From Treponema sp. (GTDB lineage Bacteria > Spirochaetota > Spirochaetia > Treponematales > Breznakiellaceae), in contig JAITFA010000042.1 in the NCBI GenBank assembly GCA_031281685.1, forward strand, positions 1-11,077: a DNA stretch of 11,077 nt, written 5' to 3'. The first letter of the stretch is position 1; each line of letters starts with the position of its first letter. This document shows, piece after piece, positions 1-6,702 of this stretch. The notes beneath the pieces were generated by a model, which worked only from the letters and a program-made list of their open reading frames with translations, was not told the origin of the DNA and made no database searches. The translations under genes and the position numbers were made by a program.

Positions 1-104
1 AAGCTATAGCGAATGACTTAGAAGCTGTAGCTGATGACTCAAAAGCTATAGCGAATGATCTAAAAGCTATAGCGGCTGACATATCCGGTATTCGGGCACA
101 GTGA
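1..104 (+). CDS. C-terminal end of a heptad-repeat coiled-coil protein (5' end outside window)
   Basis: The window opens inside a reading frame whose full codons start at position 3 and which ends at TGA 102-104. The visible tail is about 33 residues. It is built of heptads: AIANDLE, AVADDSK, AIANDLK, AIAADIS, followed by GIRAQ and the stop. Small or hydrophobic residues (A/I/L/V) recur with a seven-residue spacing, as in an alpha-helical coiled coil, and at DNA level the unit is an imperfect 21-base tandem repeat. I do not recognise the protein. Coiled-coil tails of this kind occur in structural, chemoreceptor and adhesin proteins, so no function is assigned. The reading frame is well supported because stops occur in the other + frames (for example TAG within the repeated GCTATAGC). 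Confidence 0.6.
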   Translation, partial: AIANDLEAVADDSKAIANDLKAIAADISGIRAQ

Positions 105-145
105 GCGGCGTGTGCGAATGGGTAGATTTGAGCTATGTTTGAGGG

Positions 146-174
146 ATGTGGATAAACCTGCGGTTTGTCCACAT
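146..174. terminator. Strong stem-loop downstream of the coiled-coil gene, possible terminator
   Basis: ATGTGGATAAACC (146-158) can pair with GGTTTGTCCACAT (162-174) over 13 pairs, one of them a G-U wobble, around a three-base loop. It lies 42 bases after the stop of the upstream gene, so a terminator role is natural, but there is no U-tract on either strand. The left arm contains TGTGGATAA, a perfect consensus DnaA box read on the minus strand (147-155), and the right arm contains the near-match TTGTCCACA. It could therefore be a protein-binding site instead. Confidence 0.4.
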
Positions 175-203
175 ACAAAAGCAGGGCATCTGGTGTCAGG
201 TAC

Positions 204-234
204 TTGACAAACCGTCTTCTTAATAGAATATAAT
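204..234 (+). promoter_or_regulatory. Sigma-70-type promoter upstream of the EF-G paralogue
   Basis: TTGACA at 204-209 and TATAAT at 229-234 both match the sigma-70 consensus exactly. The spacer is 19 bases, longer than the usual 17. The predicted transcription start (about 240-242) falls inside the 7-base repeat that begins at 235. The next + strand gene starts at 584, so the leader RNA would be about 340 bases long. A weaker hexamer pair, TTGATA (532-537) and TAGTAT (556-561), lies closer to the gene but would start transcription almost on top of the ribosome binding site. Confidence 0.55.
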
Positions 235-324
235 CGGGAGCCGGGAGCCGGGAGCCGGGAGCCGGGAGCCGGGAGCCGGGAGCCGGGAGCCGGGAGCCGG
301 GAGCCGGGAGCCGGGAGCCGGGAG
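235..324. repeat. 7-base tandem repeat (CCGGGAG), about 12.9 copies
   Basis: A partial unit CGGAG-type copy (CGGGAG, 235-240) is followed by twelve uninterrupted, identical CCGGGAG units at 241-324. No mismatch is visible, as expected of a young or slippage-prone simple repeat. The period is not a multiple of three, but no start codon lies upstream in frame, so it does not appear to be translated. It begins directly after the -10 box, so it would form the first part of the leader RNA. Each unit carries GGGAG, which resembles a ribosome binding site core. Confidence 0.95.
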
Positions 325-583
325 AGGCGTGTTCTGTCTTATTACCTGCCGGTTTCAAAAGCATACAATTATTCTAGCCCTTTACGCTGAACATTTCAAG
401 AATTCTTGGTAACAATGTGAAAGAATTTTCCCAAAGCCCTCCGGCTGGGGTCTTGACGGGTGAGCGGCGCGACTTAACCCTGAATCGCCCTGTTCCTCGC
501 GGAAGGAGTTCATCATCAAACGCTGCCCGCCTTGATAGAATGTCTTGTGTTGCCCTAGTATATCTGTGGAAAGGAGCGGGACT
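325..583 (+). other. Gene-free leader region of the EF-G paralogue
   Basis: I see no convincing gene here. A 27-codon GTG-started frame (329-412) follows a GGAG of the last repeat unit and could be a leader peptide, but nothing else supports it. A perfect 12-base palindrome, CAAGAATTCTTG, lies at 397-408. A small GC-rich hairpin can be drawn around 429-450. The minus-strand frames crossing this region are extensions of antisense frames within EF-G and are not credible as genes. Confidence 0.4.
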
Positions 584-2611
584 ATGCTGAAAGCAATGCG
601 AAACATCGGAATTATGGCGCACATTGACGCTGGAAAGACTACCACCACCGAGCGGATTCTTTACTACACTGGTAAAAGCCACAAGATCGGCGAAGTTGAC
701 GATGGCGAGGCAATTATGGACTGGATGGAGCAGGAACAAGAACGGGGTATCACTATCCAGAGCGCGGCGACTACTATCTACTGGAAAAATTTTCAAATAA
801 ACATCATTGATACGCCCGGACATGTTGATTTCACCGCTGAGGTAGAACGCGCATTGCGCGTGCTTGACGGCGCTATCACTATCTTTGACGCAGTGCGCGG
901 CGTTGAGCCGCAGACTGAGACCGTGTGGCGTCAGGCGGAACGTTACAAGGTTCCGTGCATCGGGTATGTAAACAAGATGGACCGTATTGGCGCGGATTTT
1001 TACCGGGCGCTGGAAGATATTAAGGCGAAGCTGGGGGCAACGCCAGCGCCTTTGCAGGTTCCTATTGGTGAAGAGAGCGGCTTTGAAGGCGTCATTGATC
1101 TTATCACTATGAAGGAAATCCGCTGGGATGCCCAAACCGACGGCGAGCGGATGATTGAAAGCCCTATCGCGCCGGAACGAGAGGCAGAGGCGCGGGAATG
1201 GCGCGACAAACTTATCAGCGAGCTTGCCAATGTCTCTGACACCATTGGCGATAAGTACCTCGCTGGTGAGGACATTGACGCGGCGTTGCTCAAGACCGAG
1301 CTGCGCCAAGCAGTGTTAAGCCGCGTGATTCTGCCCATGTTCGCGGGCGCGTCGCGGCGGAATATAGGCGTTCAGCCGCTCATTGACGCGGTGCTTGACT
1401 TCCTGCCCGCGCCTGACGAGGCAGCGCCAGCGCTTGGTCATCACCTCAAGAAAGACGAGGCAGTGCTGGTTCCCTGTGATCCTAACGCTACGCCGCTGGG
1501 ACTGGTATTCAAGATACAAAACGACCGTGAGGCTGGCGCATTCTGCTATGTGCGTATGTATTCCGGTTCAATCAAGCCCGGAACCGCTGTTTTTAATGTG
1601 GGTAAGCGTAAACGGGAGCGGGCAAACCGCATCTTGCGTATGCACTCCAACAAGTCCGAGCCGATGGACAGCCTGAGCGCCGGCGACATCGGCGTCATTA
1701 TTGGCATGAAGCTGGCGCAGACTGGCGACACCATTGGCAGCGAGGGCTATCCTGTGGTGCTGGAAAAGATGCAGTTCCCGGAACCGGTCATGTCAGTCTC
1801 AATCGAACCGAAGACCCTGTCCGAGCAGGACAAACTCAAGGACATACTCGCGCTTTTGTCGCGGGAAGACCCAACCTTTACCACCCGCGATAACGAGGAA
1901 ACCGGTCAACTCATCATCTCCGGCATGGGCGAGCTGCACCTCGACGTATTGGTAACGCGGATTCTCAAGGAGTACAACGTTGGCGCTAAAGTGGGAAATC
2001 CGCAGGTAACGTACCGCGAGTCAGTGAGCAAGGCGGTGGAGAAGAGCCAGCAGTTTTCGCGCATCATTGCCGGTAAGGAAAACGCGGCGGCGCTCACCCT
2101 GCGCGTTGCGCCGATGGAGCGTGGCGCTGGTAATCAGTACACCTGCGCGGCAAAGACGCGGGACATACCGCCGGAGATACTGGGCGCGGTGGAGCGCGGC
2201 GTTAGCAGCGCCCTGGCGTCCGGCATAGCGCTTGGCTATCCCTGTATTGACGTAGGCGTAACCCTCATTGACATTCACTACTCGGAATTGACCGGCACGG
2301 AGTTCGCGTTTGAAGCCTGCGCCAGCCTGTGTTTTGACGAAGCCTGCCGCAATGCCGGTCCTATTCAGCTTGAACCTATTATGACGCTTGACCTTAGTTC
2401 CCCGCATGAGTTCGTTGGCGATGTGATCAGCCTTATTACTCAGCGCGGCGGGCAAGTTTTGAGCATTGACTCAAAGCCGCTTGTGGATCAGGTGAAGGCG
2501 CTGGCGCCCATGGCGAAGATGTTTGGTTTTATGACCTTCTTGCGCTCGGCAAGTCAGGGGCGGGCAAGCTTCACGATGGAGTTTGCCCACTTTGAGAAGC
2601 TGAGTGGATAG
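584..2611 (+). CDS. fusA: Elongation factor G paralogue, EF-G2 type (675 aa)
   Basis: A translational GTPase with the full EF-G architecture. Its G domain has P-loop AHIDAGKT (residues 12-19), switch [12 protein letters not shown] (54-64), DTPGH (76-80) and NKMD (130-133). Domain II is at about 300-400, domain III ends with SGMGELHLD (446-454), domain IV spans about 480-600 and domain V ends in [17 protein letters not shown] 584 is chosen because AAAGGAG (570-576) lies 7 bases before it; an upstream in-frame ATG at 545 lacks a site. The domain IV tip is atypical: where canonical EF-G has SGGRGQYG, this protein has IAGKENAA (495-502). The usual HDVDSSEMAF loop is replaced by [12 protein letters not shown] (565-576), two residues longer. 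Spirochaetes have two EF-Gs; in Borrelia, EF-G1 is reported to do translocation and EF-G2 ribosome recycling with RRF. The changed tip suggests this is the EF-G2 type (inference); it is not a canonical sole EF-G. Confidence 0.93.
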   Translation: MLKAMRNIGIMAHIDAGKTTTTERILYYTGKSHKIGEVDDGEAIMDWMEQEQERGITIQSAATTIYWKNFQINIIDTPGHVDFTAEVERALRVLDGAITIFDAVRGVEPQTETVWRQAERYKVPCIGYVNKMDRIGADFYRALEDIKAKLGATPAPLQVPIGEESGFEGVIDLITMKEIRWDAQTDGERMIESPIAPEREAEAREWRDKLISELANVSDTIGDKYLAGEDIDAALLKTELRQAVLSRVILPMFAGASRRNIGVQPLIDAVLDFLPAPDEAAPALGHHLKKDEAVLVPCDPNATPLGLVFKIQNDREAGAFCYVRMYSGSIKPGTAVFNVGKRKRERANRILRMHSNKSEPMDSLSAGDIGVIIGMKLAQTGDTIGSEGYPVVLEKMQFPEPVMSVSIEPKTLSEQDKLKDILALLSREDPTFTTRDNEETGQLIISGMGELHLDVLVTRILKEYNVGAKVGNPQVTYRESVSKAVEKSQQFSRIIAGKENAAALTLRVAPMERGAGNQYTCAAKTRDIPPEILGAVERGVSSALASGIALGYPCIDVGVTLIDIHYSELTGTEFAFEACASLCFDEACRNAGPIQLEPIMTLDLSSPHEFVGDVISLITQRGGQVLSIDSKPLVDQVKALAPMAKMFGFMTFLRSASQGRASFTMEFAHFEKLSG

Positions 2612-2689
2612 TCTAACAGGTCGAACTTCGAGTTTTTATGTAAGCGCCAGCCGCTATTCCCTAAAACTATTGGGGTTAAAAACCGGGCA

Positions 2690-2884
2690 ATCGAAGTTCA
2701 AAACGTCAAAATCGGAGTTCGGAACATCAAAGCCGGAGTTCGGAACATCAAAGCCGGGGTTCAGAACTTCAAAGTCGGAGTTCGGAACTTCAAAGCCGGA
2801 GTTCGGAGCTTCAAAGCCGGAGTTCGAAACCTCAAAACCGGAGTTCAGAACTTCAAAGCCGGAGTTCGAAACTCGACATTCGGC
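2690..2884 (+). repeat. 21-base-period tandem array 1 (nine units)
   Basis: Nine imperfect units recur with an exact 21-base step; the GTTC of each unit begins at 2696, 2717, 2738, 2759, 2780, 2801, 2822, 2843 and 2864. The unit centre is CCGGAGTTCGGAACTTC, joined by AAAG, and contains the imperfect palindrome GTTCGGAAC. The array ends with AAACTCGACATTCGGC (2869-2884), eight bases before the next gene's AAAGGAG. A reversed half-unit (GAACTTCGA, 2623-2631) precedes it and is exactly complementary to TCGAAGTTC (2691-2699). All three + frames are open through the units, one reading as (SKPEFGT)n from GTG 2604, but no ribosome binding site supports translation. I see no promoter or strong terminator between EF-G and the dehydrogenase, so the array is probably transcribed. 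Confidence 0.92.
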
Positions 2885-2904
2885 TTAGATAGAAAGGAGT
2901 TACC

Positions 2905-4017
2905 ATGCGTATTGATTACTTTATGCCCACCAGAGTTGTGATGGGCGAAAACTGCGTGTTTGAAAATCGCGAGTTATTCGCTGGTTTGGGTAAAAAGGCT
3001 ATGCTCGTAACCGGAAGAAATTCCGCCAAACTGAGCGGCGCTCAGGCTGACGCGGAAAAGGCGCTTGTTGCTAACGGTCAGGCAAGGGCGGTCTACGACA
3101 AGGTGATGAGTAACCCAAGCATCGAATGTATCCGCGAAATCGTGAATGTGATAGCAGCGGAACAGTGCGACTTTGTGATCGCTATCGGTGGCGGTTCGCC
3201 ACTGGACGCGGGCAAAGCCGCAGCCGCACTGGTCTATGCGCCGGAGACTGAGCCGGCTTCGCTGTTTTCCACAAGTTTCACTTCGGCCCTGCCCATTGTG
3301 GCAATCCCAATCACCGCCGGAACCGGCTCGGAAGTTACCAAAAACGCGGTACTGACTAACCACCAAGCCAAGAACAAGACTTCAATGGCTGGACCAGCCA
3401 TGTTTCCCCGTTACGCATTTCTGGACGCCAGATACCTGAGTACGCTTTCCATGAGTACCACCATTAACACTGCTGTTGACGCCCTGTCCCACGCCATTGA
3501 AGGTATGCTCTCAACGCGGGCGTCGCTGTTCAGTGATATGCTGGCAAAAGAAAGCATTGCCCTCATCGCCAAGTGCTATCGGCGGGGAGATTTGGAGCGC
3601 CAAACGCGGGAAGAACTGCTCAGCGCCTCCACCCTAGCCGGCATGGTTATCGCCAACACTGGAACAGTCGCGGTTCACGCCATGGGCTACATGCTTACCT
3701 ATAACCGGAACATCAACCACGGACGCGCCACTGGACTGCTCTTGGGCGAATTTCTTAGGTTCGCTCAAAAAGCAGAGCAGGGCAAACATGCGGGCCGAAT
3801 CAATGAAATCCTCGCAAGCCTCAATATGAGAAGCCTTGACGAGTTCTGCGCGGTTCTGGACACGCTCTTCAGAGCGTCTGAACCACATGAACATTTTGAG
3901 CTATCCGAACTTGAGGCGTATGCCGCCCAAGCAGTTACGGCAAAAAACATAGCCAACGGCATTGCTAAACCAAACAAGCAAGACATTTTGGAGATTTTTG
4001 TGAAATCCCTCATGTGA
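2905..4017 (+). CDS. Iron-containing (group III) alcohol dehydrogenase (370 aa)
   Basis: A cytoplasmic NAD(P)-dependent oxidoreductase of the Fe-ADH family, which interconverts alcohols and aldehydes in fermentation or in diol and sugar metabolism. The N-terminal half binds the dinucleotide, with GGGSPLDAGKA at residues 95-105 and TAGTGSEVT at 138-145. The C-terminal half supplies the metal ligands, visible as D192 and H196 in VDALSHAIEG, H258 in VHAMGY and H272 in NHG, matching the Asp-His-His-His set of E. coli FucO. The length is normal for the family and the frame is intact. The start is supported by AAAGGAG (2892-2898) six bases before ATG. It follows the EF-G gene by 293 bases filled mostly by a tandem array, with no separate promoter seen. 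The substrate cannot be told from sequence; butanol, 1,3-propanediol and lactaldehyde enzymes all look alike at this level. Confidence 0.93.
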   Translation: MRIDYFMPTRVVMGENCVFENRELFAGLGKKAMLVTGRNSAKLSGAQADAEKALVANGQARAVYDKVMSNPSIECIREIVNVIAAEQCDFVIAIGGGSPLDAGKAAAALVYAPETEPASLFSTSFTSALPIVAIPITAGTGSEVTKNAVLTNHQAKNKTSMAGPAMFPRYAFLDARYLSTLSMSTTINTAVDALSHAIEGMLSTRASLFSDMLAKESIALIAKCYRRGDLERQTREELLSASTLAGMVIANTGTVAVHAMGYMLTYNRNINHGRATGLLLGEFLRFAQKAEQGKHAGRINEILASLNMRSLDEFCAVLDTLFRASEPHEHFELSELEAYAAQAVTAKNIANGIAKPNKQDILEIFVKSLM

Positions 4018-4020
4018 TTT

Positions 4021-4068
4021 AGGGGTATGACATACCGTACCCCTACAGCGATAACGTTGCGTTATCGC
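4021..4068. terminator. Two stem-loops between convergent genes
   Basis: AGGGGTA (4021-4027) pairs with TACCCCT (4038-4044) four bases after the dehydrogenase stop. GCGATAAC (4048-4055) pairs with GTTATCGC (4061-4068), the latter overlapping the final codons of cheB. Both are perfect inverted repeats in the gap between two genes that face each other, so bidirectional transcription termination is the likely role. Neither is followed by a long U-tract on either strand. Confidence 0.5.
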
Positions 4069-5234
4069 ACGGCTTTAGCTAGGGAGCAGATGCGTTCAGC
4101 CATTTTGTCCAGAGGAACCTGCTCCATCACATGGCCGAGTTCGTGCGCGACTCTCGGCATACCATAGACAACGGCGCTGGCCTCGTCCTGACCAACAGTG
4201 AGGCCGCCTTCGCGGTAAATCGCGCCGAGCTGTTCAGCGCCGTCGCGTCCCATACCAGTCATAATGATACCGAGTGCGTGGTTACCGTAGGCTTTAGCGA
4301 CTGACGCAAACAGCACGTCGGCGGAAGGCCGGTGTCCACTCACCGGAGGAGCGTCGGAAAGATGAACAATGGATGCGAGAGGCTTCCGTTCCACCTCAAG
4401 GTGCTTATTACCTTGGGCAATAAGGATACGGCCCGGCTTTATCAGGTCTCCTTCCTCAGCTTCCTTTACCTCAAGGGGACAGACGCGATCAAGGCTCTTG
4501 GCAAACTCATTCGTAAAGCCCGGAGGCATATGCTGAACAACCACAAAGGGGACTTTGAGATCAGCGTCAAGATGGGCAAACACTTGCCTTAGCGCGTCAG
4601 GACCGCCGGTTGAAATGCCGATGGCAATGATTTCCGTTTTACCCGGCTTACGCAGAGGCGTAGGGGGTGTTACCGGGCCTGAATTTGACAAGGCAAGCCC
4701 ACTCAGGGTCTGCCTGATATTTTCAGCGCTATGCAAGGAGAAGGACGACGAACTTGCCGCAGAAAGGGGCGGCACCAATGTGGGCGCTGCCGGGGTACTT
4801 GACGACTTCTTCCCGTGCGTCCTGCGATAACGGCCTCCGTAACCCAAGAGCATATGTATAAGGCTATCTTTTACCAGATGGATGTCCGATGATATGGAAC
4901 CGGACGGTTTTTGGATAAAGTCAGATGCGCCCAGGGACAGCGCTTCCATGGTTATCTCCGCTCCGCTAGAGGCCAGCGACGAAAGAATAATAACCGGAAT
5001 CGTGATCCCCCGCTTCTTGCGTTCCTTGAGGAACTCAATGCCATTCATTTCCGGCATCTCAAGATCAAGTACGATGATATCAGGCTCAACAAGGGGAATT
5101 TTCCGTAAAGCAAATATCCCGTTCATGGCTTTGTCGGCAATAGTTAGTCCTGGGGTTGTCTCTATCATTTTACCAATGAGATTACGCATAAGCGCAGAAT
5201 CATCAACAATCAATACGCTAATATCATCAGCCAT
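4062..5234 (-). CDS. cheB: CheB, chemoreceptor methylesterase/glutamine deamidase response regulator (390 aa)
   Basis: CheB removes methyl groups from glutamate residues of chemoreceptors and deamidates glutamines, resetting chemotaxis signalling when phosphorylated by CheA. Residues 5-125 form a receiver domain with acidic D11/D12, phospho-acceptor D57 (PDIIVLD) and K109. A Ser/Pro-rich linker covers about 140-200. The methylesterase domain follows, with the catalytic triad visible as S208 (GISTGGP), H235 (VQHMPPGFT) and D331 (GMGRDGA). Every key residue is present. The linker is longer than in enteric CheB (about 350 aa in total). AGGAGG lies a few bases before ATG 5234. Only 12 bases separate it from cheR upstream, so the two are co-transcribed. 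It ends inside the stem-loop region shared with the convergent dehydrogenase gene. Confidence 0.97.
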   Translation of the reverse strand: MADDISVLIVDDSALMRNLIGKMIETTPGLTIADKAMNGIFALRKIPLVEPDIIVLDLEMPEMNGIEFLKERKKRGITIPVIILSSLASSGAEITMEALSLGASDFIQKPSGSISSDIHLVKDSLIHMLLGYGGRYRRTHGKKSSSTPAAPTLVPPLSAASSSSFSLHSAENIRQTLSGLALSNSGPVTPPTPLRKPGKTEIIAIGISTGGPDALRQVFAHLDADLKVPFVVVQHMPPGFTNEFAKSLDRVCPLEVKEAEEGDLIKPGRILIAQGNKHLEVERKPLASIVHLSDAPPVSGHRPSADVLFASVAKAYGNHALGIIMTGMGRDGAEQLGAIYREGGLTVGQDEASAVVYGMPRVAHELGHVMEQVPLDKMAERICSLAKAVR

Positions 5235-5246
5235 ACTCCCTCCTAT

Positions 5247-6068
5247 TTAAATAAATTTTCGATATAGGGTAGCCCACTCGGTTTTTACAAACTCGAACTG
5301 GGTATCCATGCCAAAGAGGGACTCAGAATGGCCTATAAAGAGAAAGGACTTTGGAGCCATTGAATCCCAGAAGCGCTTGATAACTGAGACCCGCGCAATT
5401 TCATCAAAATAGATGATCACATTCCGACAAAATACTATATCAAGGTTACGCTGACCAGAGTCGTTTTTGAGGTTATGATAGTCAAAACGTATCTTGGACA
5501 TAAGCGTCGGCTTCATCTTGTACCCGCCCGCTACCTTGTCGCAATATTTCCACAGGTAGTCATCAGGAATACCACTGATGCGGCTATCCGCGAAGAAGCC
5601 CTCTTTCGCAGTCATAAGGCACTTGAGACTGATATCGCTCGCCACAATCTCAAATTTAAAGTTGGACGGCAAAATCTCGCTCAAGAGCATAGCGATACTG
5701 TAGGGTTCTTCGCCAGTGGAACAGCCCGCACTCCAGATATGCAGGATATTATTGAAGGAACTATGTTTCAGCTTGATAAGCTCAGGCACGACAAATTTTT
5801 CAAGCGTATCAAATTGTCCTTTATTCCGAAAAAAACTGGTAAGATTCGTGGTAACAGAGTCAAGGAATGCCTTGAGCTCCTCCTTATCCTTTGAAACTAT
5901 ATCAAAATACTCCCGCGCCGAATCAGTCCGCTTCTCCCGCAGACGCTCCCGTAGTCTACTTTCCAGTATAGGGCGATTCGTAGCGGTGAACTGGATACCG
6001 CTCGCGTTATAGATAAGTGCACGATATGACTCAAACTCAGTGTCATTAAGAAAAACAGCATCTACCAT
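5247..6068 (-). CDS. cheR: CheR, chemoreceptor glutamate methyltransferase (273 aa)
   Basis: CheR transfers a methyl group from S-adenosylmethionine to glutamates on methyl-accepting chemotaxis proteins and is the opposing partner of CheB. The N-terminal helical domain contains TTNLTSFFRN (residues 73-82), the family signature. The SAM-binding domain has SAGCSTGEEPYSIAM (113-127), FCRNVIIYFD (213-222) and GHSESL (246-251). The length is typical and the frame intact. Its start is 9 bases after the stop of the tetR-like gene, and no clear Shine-Dalgarno sequence precedes ATG 6068 (the upstream bases are A/T-rich), so translation may be coupled to the gene before it. No receptor, cheA, cheW or cheY lies in the window. 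Confidence 0.97.
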   Translation of the reverse strand: MVDAVFLNDTEFESYRALIYNASGIQFTATNRPILESRLRERLREKRTDSAREYFDIVSKDKEELKAFLDSVTTNLTSFFRNKGQFDTLEKFVVPELIKLKHSSFNNILHIWSAGCSTGEEPYSIAMLLSEILPSNFKFEIVASDISLKCLMTAKEGFFADSRISGIPDDYLWKYCDKVAGGYKMKPTLMSKIRFDYHNLKNDSGQRNLDIVFCRNVIIYFDEIARVSVIKRFWDSMAPKSFLFIGHSESLFGMDTQFEFVKTEWATLYRKFI

Positions 6069-6077
6069 ATTTTTATA

Positions 6078-6689
6078 CTAAGGCTTAGTTGCAAAATTGT
6101 CAACGACATGGTGCGTGGTCGCGCTTAACTGACGGATGCAGAGCGCCGAACTCTGTTTTAGTTCCCCCACTTCAGAACGCTTAAGCACCGTTAGCCTGAA
6201 TATAGCCAGCTCCAGAAGGCCGTAAAGCAGATCACCAGCCTCCCGCACGTTAAGCGGCATAAGCTCGCCAGCGCGAATCCCGTCAATGATCATGCTTGAA
6301 AAAATGTGTCGCATCCTGATGGTTCTGCGCTTGACCAGCTTATTGGCGTCATCCCGCAAAAGCAGGTAATCTCGAATCACCAAAAGCAGACGCCGGTTCT
6401 CCTCCAGCCGCGCTATGATGAGAGCAAAAACCGACGTAAGCTTGTCCACGCTATTGAGTGTGGTATCCTGCCGCACTGAGCGGACATCAGCCTCAATAGT
6501 CTCCATAAATTGCTTGATGCTGTAGTTGAATATCTCTTTCTTGTTATTAAAGTAAGTATACAATATCGTTCTGGTTATACCGCAGAGGTCCGCAATCTTC
6601 TGGAATGTCGCGTTCTCAAAGCCTTCGCTTACAAATACGTCCAGCGCCTTTTCCAGTATATCCCACCGCCGTTTTTCATGCTCTACCAT
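6078..6689 (-). CDS. TetR/AcrR-family transcriptional regulator (203 aa)
   Basis: A one-domain-plus-ligand-pocket regulator. The N-terminal TetR DNA-binding domain spans about residues 8-55, with helix-turn-helix TFQKIADLCGITRTILYTYF (28-47) and the typical NKKEIF following. The rest (about 60-203) is a helical region like the ligand-binding and dimerisation domain of the family, too variable to suggest a ligand. It starts 13 bases after the stop of the RNA methyltransferase gene and ends 9 bases before cheR, so it sits in the middle of a transcription unit and is not divergent from a target, as TetR genes often are. It could autoregulate the downstream cheR-cheB part, but no operator was identified. 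The ribosome binding site is weak (AGGATG about 10 bases before the ATG). Confidence 0.92.
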   Translation of the reverse strand: MVEHEKRRWDILEKALDVFVSEGFENATFQKIADLCGITRTILYTYFNNKKEIFNYSIKQFMETIEADVRSVRQDTTLNSVDKLTSVFALIIARLEENRRLLLVIRDYLLLRDDANKLVKRRTIRMRHIFSSMIIDGIRAGELMPLNVREAGDLLYGLLELAIFRLTVLKRSEVGELKQSSALCIRQLSATTHHVVDNFATKP

Positions 6690-6702
6690 AAGGTCATCCT
6701 AG

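Noticed and set aside
374..1309. Long minus-strand open frame (311 codons) antisense to the EF-G paralogue
   Set aside because: It overlaps a clear EF-G with all GTPase motifs. Its own translation shows no recognisable domain and it has no ribosome binding site that I can see. Open antisense frames are common in biased coding sequence.
2690..2884. CRISPR array
   Set aside because: Units are contiguous 21-base tandem copies with no unique spacers, and no cas genes are present. The same holds for 10877-11077.
2604..2888. Small + strand gene encoding (SKPEFGT)n, GTG start overlapping the EF-G stop
   Set aside because: The frame is open because the 21-base units lack stops in all three + frames. 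There is no ribosome binding site at the GTG, and the related array 2 keeps a different frame relative to the core.
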